Source of the DNA: an uncultured Eggerthella sp.
GTDB lineage: Bacteria; Actinomycetota; Coriobacteriia; Coriobacteriales; Eggerthellaceae
Length of the DNA stretch: 64,000 nt
NCBI GenBank assembly: GCA_900553605.1
Contig: USDX01000002.1
Span: 1-64,000 of the forward strand
Direction of reading: 5' to 3'
This document shows, one piece after another, positions 44,163-51,068 of the stretch. A program made the position numbers and the translations under genes. The notes beneath the pieces are model-generated. The model saw only the letters and a list, made by a program, of their open reading frames with translations, was not told the DNA's origin and searched no databases. Position 1 is the stretch's first letter, and the number at the start of each line of letters is the position of its first letter.

Positions 44163-44220
44163 CTTTCGATGGCTTTGGCTGCTTGTTAATCCGATATTTC
44201 CGTTTAATGGAGGTTACGTA

Positions 44221-44406
44221 ATGGCAATGGTGGATATAGATGTAGATGCCCTGCGAGCATACCTGCTGGACTATTGCGGCACAGCCATGTTCTCCGGCTT
44301 TCTTGCGGCAGCGTTCGATGTCGTGGATATCGAACGCGCCAATGGCGAAGAGCTTTGCTGCATAGCTGAGCGCCTAGGGATAGACCTCCGCAAGTTTGTG
44401 GTGTAG
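44221..44406 (+). CDS. Small protein of unknown function (61 aa)
   Basis: ATG 44221 has a good ribosome site GGAGG at 44209-44213. The protein reads MAMVDIDVDALRAYLLDYCG and ends AERLGIDLRKFVV; it is acidic and mainly helical with four or five Cys/Phe-rich positions. I do not recognise the family. Support that it is a real gene comes from a decayed second copy at about 44840-44960 that keeps GEEL, AE and RKF. It sits in a zone of decayed genes, so it may be cargo of a former mobile segment. Confidence 0.6.
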   Translation: MAMVDIDVDALRAYLLDYCGTAMFSGFLAAAFDVVDIERANGEELCCIAERLGIDLRKFVV

Positions 44407-44495
44407 ACAAATTCGGAAGTGTCGGCTGTTTCTTGCTAGACTGCGCCATCCGCGTACGAGTGGCATATTGTCGTAATCAAATCTAAGGAGCGGGG

Positions 44496-44775
44496 ATGTT
44501 CAAGCGTGGGGTATATGACAATCTTCGTCGTTAGAAGTATGCCGCCGGCTCGAGAATTCGTTAAACAGCTTGTTGCAGATGATCGGTACAACTACACTGA
44601 AATCGGTTCGTTCATATCCATTCGGCGTAACGTGGAGGGCATTGTCATCCCTTCCGAGGAAATCTTGCTTCGTAAGGCATGTTCATAGAAAGCGCTGTAA
44701 CTCGGCAGTTGGCCGCGAGTGGGCATGCGCTACATTCTGAATCCAAAGCCACTACAAGCTGAAGACGATTTGGCA
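44496..44775 (+). pseudogene. Decayed DUF4143-type AAA ATPase
   Basis: Pieces of the ATPase family found intact at 47519 occur in order but broken. After AAGGAGCGGGG, ATG 44496 gives MFKRGVYDNLRR and then a stop, matching the family N-terminus. Another frame (44506-44688) has FVKQLVADDRYNYTEIGSF, corresponding to the intact protein's LKFFCLDGRYDVIGTGSLLG. A third frame from about 44677 has MFIESAVTRQLAASGHALH, like the family's late GAIFENLIADVF region. The Walker A and B motifs and most of the middle are deleted. Confidence 0.6.
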
Positions 44776-44839
44776 GGTTTCCCTCTGTGCATGGCGCATC
44801 TATTGTGGTGCCGCTTTAATGAGGGGCATTTTGACTCAA

Positions 44840-44960
44840 TAGGATCTTTTTTGGCATGCGTCGCTGTTGGATGCGGCCCGAAGCCGAATGGGCCAGTGGC
44901 GAAGAGCTCATCTAGACAGCCGAATATCCAGGAGTAAATTTCCGCAAGTTTGCGGTTGTA
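44840..44960 (+). pseudogene. Decayed second copy of the 61-aa gene
   Basis: In one frame the DNA gives EAEWASGEELI, an in-frame TAG, then TAEYPGVNFRKFAVV. This aligns with the intact protein's DIERANGEELCC and IAERLGIDLRKFVV (about 13 of 24 positions identical by eye). Similarity upstream continues in another frame (SFLACVAVG against GFLAAAFDV), so there is also a frameshift. Confidence 0.55.
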
Positions 44961-45135
44961 ATAAGGGACTCCGTTTCTTTGATCGACTCATTCCTTTTTT
45001 GCATGCGGTAAAATTTGCGTGTTTGGACATTGTTCGAGCTGATATTGCATATTTGCGATTATAGGGACAATTTAGCTTTACAGACTGCTTTGTGCTTGAG
45101 TTTCTGGGGCGTCTCAAGCAAGAAAGAGGTTTTTC

Positions 45136-47259
45136 ATGGTCAAAAATGGGTTTATCGCAAAAACGAAAACTACGCTTGTTGTGTTACTTTCGCTTCTGAT
45201 TGTGGGGCTCGTCTCGGGTACAGCTTTTGCGGCGGAAGCGGCGAAGGACAATGTTTTGAAAGAAGGCGTAGCCTCGTTTAGTGAGGTCAAACTAGTTGAG
45301 TTTCCGAATTCGACGAAGAAGATCCTCGTGTTTACCGACGATGATAGCGCAGCTAACGAATGCTCGGCTGGCAGGCTTTACTACAGTTTTTCAAGCGACG
45401 GGAATTCATTCGCAGTGCCGAAAGCCTTAAAGGATGACGGAACTTGGGATATGCAACCGTTTGTGTATGTTGACGGAAATGTGGCGGTTGTTACCTGGAC
45501 GGACGCAAATAAAGGCTTCGACGAATACACGACAACGGATGCCATGGTTAGTTCCATGGGCTTGTCTATTGCCATCGTTGATTCGAACGGTAGCATGAAA
45601 TCGCATAGTTTTATGGAAGGCGGATTGGAGGATACCTTCTATTTCGGCTCTCGTGTTGCAAAAAGCGGTAGCAAACTTCTTGTAACCTGGGTTGCTTGTA
45701 CCAATAGTGAGGATGTCGGTAGGACGTATAGGGTCGAGGGGCTATATTACGATCCCGAAACTGACGGATTTGCGTCAATCGATGGTTCGGTTGACGCAAA
45801 CGGGAATCCGAAACCGGCGGTTTTTGTGGAAGACGATAAGTACATCCCTTCGTATTCTGCTGCTGAGATAAATGGCTCTGTAGCCGTTCTTTTCGAGGAG
45901 GCTACCGACGGGACGCAATTCTCCGATGTTCTTCGCAAGGCAGTATACGATGGTCTTTCCCCGAGAGGCGATGAAGCGGTTAAAACGAAGCAGCTAAAGC
46001 TTGTTTCAGCGGCCGATGGTGTTGCTCGAACCGTTGCTTTGGCAAATTCGAATCCTTCTGTTGTTGAATCCGATTTGTCTGAATTAGCTTTCTACAGTTC
46101 GGGGACTATCTCGAAAATCAGTGGTTTCTCTAGCGGGGCTGAGGGTTTTTCGACAAGTAAAATCGCTGACGTGTCTAGAACGGGAAGCGTACGATACGAA
46201 ATCATTTCGAAAGATGGATCTGAGCTCTATATTGCAGCATACGATCCGGCCCAACAAGATATTCGCCTGTATTATCGCGATGGCTCATCAAGCGGAATGC
46301 CCTTGTTGCCGCTTGGTATGCGCGGTGAAGATGGCATCGCGTTTCCTACGGAGCCATCTATCATTCTTTCATCGTCGGGCCGATTGGCTTCGTTGTGGGC
46401 CAAGGGGTCAGTTGGCGATCTCTCGAGTATCGCTTTGGTATATTCCGAGTATGAACAGCAGGAGCTGCAGAAAGCCGATTATGGTGCAGTAACCGAGGCG
46501 ATTAATAAGGCAACTGCGTTGAACGCCGAAGAGTATGTTGATTTCTCTCATGTGACAAATGCAGTAAGCGCCGTTGTGTATGGCAAGTCCTATACCGAAC
46601 AAGTTGAAGTTGATGCTTATGCGGCGGCTATCAACGATGCGATTGGCGCTTTGACCTTGCGTGGTGCCGACTATGCAGCCGTCGATGCATTGGCGACAAA
46701 GGCGCAAGCCCTTGATGCTGATTTGTATAAAGACTTCTCTCCGGTTTCCGCCGCAATAGGCGCAATTGATCGAAGCAAGACCATTAGGGAGCAGGCGGAA
46801 GTTGACGCTATGGCGAAAGCTATCGACGACGCAATGGCTGCATTGGAGTATAAGGATGCGGATTATTCCAAAGTCGATGAGGCTATCGCTAAAGCAGGTG
46901 CGCTGAATAAGGCTGAGTACAAGGATTTTTCGACGGTTGAGCTAGCTGTAGCATCAGTTGTACGGGGCAAGAACATCACTGAACAAGATTCTGTTGACGC
47001 TATGGCGAAGGCGATTGAAGATGCTATTGATGCGCTTGAAAAGAAAGCGGAAGATGACGATGCGGGACAAGTCGACGCAGGTAAAAAATCAGAGTCTGAA
47101 GAACCGCAAGCTAGTGATGAGGGTTCATTGACGGATGCCGATTCTCAAACCGGGGATAGCGATACTTTTATGTTTCTGATTGCGCTTGTTTTCCTTAGCG
47201 GTGCCAGCGCTGTCTTTTCGAGGATTATGGGCGGAAGAGCAAGACGCTGCAAACGATAA
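45136..47259 (+). CDS. Repeat-containing surface protein with a variant cell-wall sorting signal
   Basis: 707 residues. A signal peptide (KTTLVVLLSLLIVGLVSGTA, cleavage near AFA-A at ~33) is followed by ~400 residues rich in beta strands with several Asp/Asn-rich turns, like a beta-propeller or lectin-type domain. Three tandem repeats of exactly 64 residues start at 447, 511 and 575, each opening with ADY and containing a KDFS-like and a DAMAKAI..AI.AL segment, resembling FIVAR/three-helix modules. An acidic stretch follows, then SQTGD, a hydrophobic span (FMFLIALVFLSGASAVF) and a basic tail RARRCKR. That is the layout of an LPXTG sorting signal with SQTGD in place of LPxTG. The start is ATG 45136 after AAGAAAGAGG. 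Role unknown, probably adhesion or binding. Confidence 0.82.
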   Translation: MVKNGFIAKTKTTLVVLLSLLIVGLVSGTAFAAEAAKDNVLKEGVASFSEVKLVEFPNSTKKILVFTDDDSAANECSAGRLYYSFSSDGNSFAVPKALKDDGTWDMQPFVYVDGNVAVVTWTDANKGFDEYTTTDAMVSSMGLSIAIVDSNGSMKSHSFMEGGLEDTFYFGSRVAKSGSKLLVTWVACTNSEDVGRTYRVEGLYYDPETDGFASIDGSVDANGNPKPAVFVEDDKYIPSYSAAEINGSVAVLFEEATDGTQFSDVLRKAVYDGLSPRGDEAVKTKQLKLVSAADGVARTVALANSNPSVVESDLSELAFYSSGTISKISGFSSGAEGFSTSKIADVSRTGSVRYEIISKDGSELYIAAYDPAQQDIRLYYRDGSSSGMPLLPLGMRGEDGIAFPTEPSIILSSSGRLASLWAKGSVGDLSSIALVYSEYEQQELQKADYGAVTEAINKATALNAEEYVDFSHVTNAVSAVVYGKSYTEQVEVDAYAAAINDAIGALTLRGADYAAVDALATKAQALDADLYKDFSPVSAAIGAIDRSKTIREQAEVDAMAKAIDDAMAALEYKDADYSKVDEAIAKAGALNKAEYKDFSTVELAVASVVRGKNITEQDSVDAMAKAIEDAIDALEKKAEDDDAGQVDAGKKSESEEPQASDEGSLTDADSQTGDSDTFMFLIALVFLSGASAVFSRIMGGRARRCKR

Positions 47260-47272
47260 AACGGATTCTTTT

Positions 47273-47307
47273 AATGCGACTGTTGAAAACGGCAGTCGCA
47301 TTTTTTT
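47273..47307 (+). terminator. Terminator of the surface-protein gene
   Basis: AATGCGACTG (47273-47282) pairs with CAGTCGCATT (47293-47302), followed by a T-run. Confidence 0.9.
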
Positions 47308-47378
47308 GGTATTGAAAAGGTTTGCGTTCATCAAGTTTTTGTATAAAAAGCAGGGCGTAGTCTTCCCTTAGCACGTTG

Positions 47379-47494
47379 AAGTCCCTTGAAAAAGTTGCAG
47401 ATTTCTGAAAAAGTCGTTTGAAAAAGTTGAGCAAACGGCAAAAAGTCCCTTTGAAAAGTTTACAATTCTAGAAAAAGTCGTTTGAAAAATATTG
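47379..47494 (+). repeat. Two 52-bp direct repeats before the DUF4143 ATPase
   Basis: Unit 1 (47379-47430) and unit 2 (47443-47494), period 64 bp. Both contain AAGTCCC, TTTGAAAA-like words, and GAAAAAGTCGTTTGAAAAA without change. They end 24 bp before the ATPase start. They could be regulator-binding sites or a structured leader. Confidence 0.7.
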
Positions 47495-47518
47495 TTTTGG
47501 CTGGTAAATGGGGTGCTT

Positions 47519-48838
47519 ATGCTAAAGCGAAAAATCATTGACCAACTTTCAGATTGGAAAGCCGATTCTAACCATAAACCCGTAATTCTCAAGGGCTGCA
47601 GGCAGTGCGGTAAAACGTTTGCTGCACTGCATTTTGCCTCGGAAAATTACGAGAACGTTATCTATATAAACTTCTTCGAAAACCCTGGCGCCAAGGACAT
47701 CTTCGCAGGTTCTTTGGAGGTCGACCACATCGTTATGATGGCATCGGCGTATTTAGCCCCGTCAGCAAATTTTGTTCCGGGAAAAACGGTGTTGGTATTT
47801 GACGAAATCCAGGAGTGCCCCCAGGCTCGCACCGCCCTTAAGTTCTTCTGTCTTGACGGTCGTTACGATGTTATCGGAACGGGCTCTCTTCTGGGTGTGG
47901 CCGGTTATGGCGAGATGCCCGCTTCGGTGCCGGTTGGCTACGAAACCGTTATCGATATGCACCCGCTTGATTTCGAGGAATTCTGCTGGGCAAATGGCAT
48001 AAACGAATCGGTGGTTGAGCTGCTGCACGGTTGCTTGGAGCTCGAGTCTCCTGTCCCTCTGGCAATCCATTCTCGTATGAGGAGTTTGTTTCTCGACTAC
48101 GCGGTGGTTGGCGGCATGCCCGATGCGGTTCAGTCATTCGTTGAAAACCACGATATGTCAAAGGTTCTCCAGATTCAGCGTGATATTGTCCGTGTGTACG
48201 AAGACGACATGGTTAAATATGCGCCTTCGGCGGACAAACCGCTCATCAAGCAGTGTTTTCAGTCTATTCCGCGCCAGTTGGCTAAGGAAAACAAAAAGTT
48301 TCAGTATTCCCTTGTTAAGAAGGGGTCGACCTCAGCCCGATTCGCGGGCAGCCTTCAGTGGGTTGAAGATGCGGGCATAACAGTGCGTTGCCGTAATCTT
48401 TCTATTACCGAGCTTCCCTTGGATGGGAATGCGATTGACGATCAATTCAAGGTGTACATGGCAGACACTGGTTTGTTCATAAGCATGCTGGAAGACGGAA
48501 CGCAGTTTGATGTTTTAAATGGCAACCTTATCGGATATAAGGGCGCTATTTTCGAGAACCTTATAGCAGATGTTTTCTCAAAGATGGGGCGTGAGCTTTA
48601 CTATTTTCGCAAGGATTCGGGGCTCGAATTGGATTTCGTGATTCGCTACAAGGGGCGTTGCGTGCCCGTGGAGGTAAAAGCGAATGATGGCAACGTCAAA
48701 AGTTTGAAGACGGTGCTGAAGCATCCCGAGAAGTATCATGTTGTTTCAGCCGTAAAGCTCGCCGATTTGAACGTTGGTCGAACCGGCACGATTTTGACCT
48801 TGCCACTGTATATGGCGTTTTTACTTACTGATAGGTGA
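47519..48838 (+). CDS. AAA family ATPase with DUF4143 and nuclease-like C-terminus
   Basis: 439 residues. An N-terminal AAA ATPase has Walker A GCRQCGKT at 26-33 (usually GARQVGKT in this family) and Walker B VLVFDEIQE near 95, then GTGSLLG and the conserved MHPLDFEEFCWANG. The DUF4143 region follows, with a C-terminal PD-(D/E)XK-like stretch: GAIFENLIADVF, LELDFVIRYKGRCVPVEVKA. These ATPases are common and mobile in gut bacteria; their role is unknown, with defence or toxin-like functions proposed. ATG 47519 has GGGGTG upstream. A decayed relative lies 3 kb upstream. Confidence 0.88.
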   Translation: MLKRKIIDQLSDWKADSNHKPVILKGCRQCGKTFAALHFASENYENVIYINFFENPGAKDIFAGSLEVDHIVMMASAYLAPSANFVPGKTVLVFDEIQECPQARTALKFFCLDGRYDVIGTGSLLGVAGYGEMPASVPVGYETVIDMHPLDFEEFCWANGINESVVELLHGCLELESPVPLAIHSRMRSLFLDYAVVGGMPDAVQSFVENHDMSKVLQIQRDIVRVYEDDMVKYAPSADKPLIKQCFQSIPRQLAKENKKFQYSLVKKGSTSARFAGSLQWVEDAGITVRCRNLSITELPLDGNAIDDQFKVYMADTGLFISMLEDGTQFDVLNGNLIGYKGAIFENLIADVFSKMGRELYYFRKDSGLELDFVIRYKGRCVPVEVKANDGNVKSLKTVLKHPEKYHVVSAVKLADLNVGRTGTILTLPLYMAFLLTDR

Positions 48839-48951
48839 TGCCCCTGCCGTCTTCTGGCTTCCTGCTGATTTGTCTCGCGTTCCGCTACAATGGTGCTTCG
48901 ATATGCTAACTATCAAAGCGCAGGTAGTGCGCTTCTTTGAAAGGGGATATT

Positions 48952-49875
48952 GTGCCCGCTCAGTGCAATCTCATCATCGACTCTTGCTGCGATCTTCCAT
49001 TGGAGCTCGTCCAGCAAGAGGGTGTTCAGCTGATCGATTTCAACTACATCATCGACGATAAAACGTTCAAGGACGATTTCTATCAGTCCGTAACGCCCAA
49101 GGAGTTCTACGACAGCATTCGAAACGGCGCTACTCCAAGCACCTCGCAGGTTGCGCCCGCCGAAACGGAAGCCGCTTTCCGCAATGCTATTGAATCAGGC
49201 GTTCCCACGGTATACCTCTGCTTTTCCAGTGGGCTTTCCAGCAACTACAGCACAGCTTATGCCATTTGGAACCAACTGAAAGCCGAACACCCTGAAGCGC
49301 CTATCTATATCGTGGATCTTCTTATCGGTTCTACTCCTGAAGGCCTGTTGGTGCTGGAAGCTTTGCGTCAGCGCGAAAGTGGGCTTACCGCCGAAGAGAT
49401 GGTTGCCTGGGCGGAAGAAGCACGCTATTTCGTGCAAACCCTGTTCATGGTTGACGACCTCGATGCTCTTCATCGTGGTGGCCGCATCCCCGCTTCAGTT
49501 GCTTTTGCAGGTTCCAAGCTCGACTTGAAGCCGCTGCTGAATTTCGACACCAATGGCAAGCTTTCTCTGGCAGGCGCATCCCATGGTCGTAAGAAAGGCC
49601 TGAAGCAGCTGGCCTCCTTCTACGAGAAGGCCCATGCCGAAAACAGTAACTTTGCTCTCATCGGCCATGCCGATTCGGAAAAAGATGCCGACAGGGTTTG
49701 CGAGCTGCTCGCCAAGCAAGACGATTCCATCACGGTCATCAAGCACAACATCGGTGCTACCATCGGCAGCCACGTCGGCGCCGGCATGGTGTCTATTTCC
49801 TTCTGGGGCACGGATCGTCGCGAGGCGCTTTCCGTTGCTGACAAAATTGCCCGCAAGGTGCGAAAAGGGGAGTAG
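48952..49875 (+). CDS. DegV family fatty-acid-binding protein
   Basis: 307-residue DegV protein: NLIIDSCCDLPLELVQQEGV at the start, TSQVAP, the FSSGLSSNYSTAY loop and DDLDALHRGGRIP in the lipid-binding region, GRKKG and IGATIGSHVGAG near the end. The start is GTG 48952 with AAAGGGG at 48940-48946; the frame extends to 48937 without a site. It is a single gene with its own upstream TACAAT -10-like box. It is clearly different from the operon copy at 5906, so the organism has at least two FakB-type proteins, which in known species differ in fatty-acid preference. Confidence 0.87.
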   Translation: MPAQCNLIIDSCCDLPLELVQQEGVQLIDFNYIIDDKTFKDDFYQSVTPKEFYDSIRNGATPSTSQVAPAETEAAFRNAIESGVPTVYLCFSSGLSSNYSTAYAIWNQLKAEHPEAPIYIVDLLIGSTPEGLLVLEALRQRESGLTAEEMVAWAEEARYFVQTLFMVDDLDALHRGGRIPASVAFAGSKLDLKPLLNFDTNGKLSLAGASHGRKKGLKQLASFYEKAHAENSNFALIGHADSEKDADRVCELLAKQDDSITVIKHNIGATIGSHVGAGMVSISFWGTDRREALSVADKIARKVRKGE

Positions 49876-49921
49876 ATCTTTATATAAAGGGCGATTAAAC
49901 CCTTCATTTTAGATTTTCGGC

Positions 49922-50024
49922 AGGCCGCAACTTCTGCGTGAACCGTGCTTTCGAATTTGGATTGAGAAAAGACAATCCTGGTTCGAGAGATACGGGCCAC
50001 TACGAGTTGCGGCCTTTCTTTTTT
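49922..50024 (+). ncRNA. Candidate structured RNA or long-loop terminator
   Basis: An outer 11-bp stem AGGCCGCAACT (49922-49932) / AGTTGCGGCCT (50005-50015) encloses a nested stem TCGAA..GGATTG / CAATCC..TTCGA with an 8-nt loop, followed by a T-rich run. It lies between the DegV and ArsR genes and before the ArsR promoter. It is not tRNA, SRP RNA or a riboswitch I know. It may be an independent small RNA or the DegV terminator. Confidence 0.4.
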
Positions 50025-50089
50025 CTCAAAAGAGCATCCCCGGCGCTCTTGCCTGGCTCCCTTGTCTTTTCGCAACGGAGCTTTTGCTC

Positions 50090-50133
50090 TTTACAAGGAC
50101 TAATTCACGGTTTATCATATGAACAGTTGTTCA
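50090..50133 (+). promoter_or_regulatory. Promoter and ArsR/SmtB-type operator of the metal-efflux operon
   Basis: TTTACA (50090-50095), 17 bp, TATCAT (50113-50118). Directly after it, TGAACA (50120-50125), 2 bp, TGTTCA (50128-50133) is the inner part of the classic 12-2-12 ArsR/SmtB operator. A repressor bound there would block the start of transcription until metal arrives. Confidence 0.75.
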
Positions 50134-50151
50134 CATATTAAAGGAGTGAAG

Positions 50152-50547
50152 ATGGCTGAAGAGAAACTGAATGAAGCGAAGCAAGCCTATCGTAGCGTTT
50201 CTCCGGAAGCGGAAAGCTCTTGTGGCTGCGGTTGTAATGCTGCCGATGAAGCCATCGACATGATGCCCGACGAAGAACTGCTCTACGATTTGGCCGACTT
50301 GTTCAAGGTGTTTGGCGACACTACGCGCATCAAAATCCTCTACGCCCTTATGACGAAGGATCGCTGTGTTGCCGATTTAGCTGAGGAAATCGGTGCGACT
50401 CAAAGTGCGGTTTCTCATCAGTTGCGAACCCTGAAGCAAAGTCGTTTGGTTCGTGCGAAGCGCGACGGGAAGAACGTGATCTATTCGCTTTCTGACGACC
50501 ATGTGCACACGATGCTCGCTCAAGGAATGACGCATATCTGCGAATAG
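50152..50547 (+). CDS. ArsR/SmtB family metal-responsive repressor (CadC/CmtR-like)
   Basis: 131-residue winged-helix repressor: FKVFGDTTRIKILYALMTKD and LAEEIGATQSAVSHQLRTLK are the family's wHTH. An N-terminal metal site is suggested by C24, C26 and C28 (SSCGCGCNA), as in CadC-type sensors, and His residues occur near the C-terminus (DDHVHTMLAQGMTHICE). ATG 50152 follows AAAGGAGTG. It is the first gene of an operon with an HMA protein and a P-type ATPase, so it probably responds to Cd, Zn or Pb; which metal is not certain. Confidence 0.9.
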   Translation: MAEEKLNEAKQAYRSVSPEAESSCGCGCNAADEAIDMMPDEELLYDLADLFKVFGDTTRIKILYALMTKDRCVADLAEEIGATQSAVSHQLRTLKQSRLVRAKRDGKNVIYSLSDDHVHTMLAQGMTHICE

Positions 50548-50606
50548 ACAGACCGCCGTGCGGGCTGTCTGCCCAAAGGGGAATCTTTTCAGGAAAGGAA
50601 ATAGCC

Positions 50607-50825
50607 ATGCGTAAAGTATTCAAACTGCAGGATCTTGATTGCGCCAACTGCGCTGCAAAGATGGAAGACGCCATCAAGAAGATCGACGGCGTAAACACAG
50701 CATCGATGAGCTTTATGACTCAGAAACTGGTAATCGACGCCGATCCCGAAAAGCTCGACGCTATTTTGGATGAAGCCGAAAAGATCTGCCACAAGATCGA
50801 ACCCGACATGGTGATTGTCCGTTAG
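50607..50825 (+). CDS. Heavy-metal-associated (HMA) domain protein
   Basis: 72-residue single HMA domain: MRKVFKLQDLDCANCAAKM with the metal-binding CxxC (Cys12, Cys15), then the usual beta-alpha-beta-beta-alpha-beta length. It likely hands metal to the P-type ATPase encoded next, which lacks its own N-terminal HMA domain. It starts after AAAGGAAAT. The stop codon lies inside a 10-bp hairpin stem at 50818-50841. Confidence 0.92.
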   Translation: MRKVFKLQDLDCANCAAKMEDAIKKIDGVNTASMSFMTQKLVIDADPEKLDAILDEAEKICHKIEPDMVIVR

Positions 50826-50841
50826 CTTGTCAGCTAACGGA
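50818..50841 (+). other. Hairpin spanning the HMA stop codon
   Basis: TCCGTTAGCT (50818-50827), TGTC loop, AGCTAACGGA (50832-50841). No T-run. It could attenuate expression of the ATPase gene. The remaining ~230 bp before the ATPase show no gene. Confidence 0.6.
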
Positions 50842-51068
50842 CGTTCTCGGGGAGACGCGATGACGCTGCGCGGGACGCTGATGGCGCAGCTGGGCTTCAA
50901 TCGGTCGGGGCGGCACGAAGGCCAGCCCCTTCCTCTTTCAACCCATCTGCACTCATCAGCGTCCCGCTCGCTTTTGTTGCCAATTCTGCGACTTTCTATA
51001 AAACCGAACGCGGGGCATCCGACCAGCCAAGACCCGATGTGCCTGCATGCGCTACGAAAGGGATCTGC

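Noticed and set aside
47379..47494. CRISPR array
   Set aside because: Only two imperfect units, no constant spacer length beyond one and no cas genes.
49922..50024. SRP RNA or tRNA
   Set aside because: The conserved SRP apical loop is absent, and no cloverleaf or CCA end can be folded.
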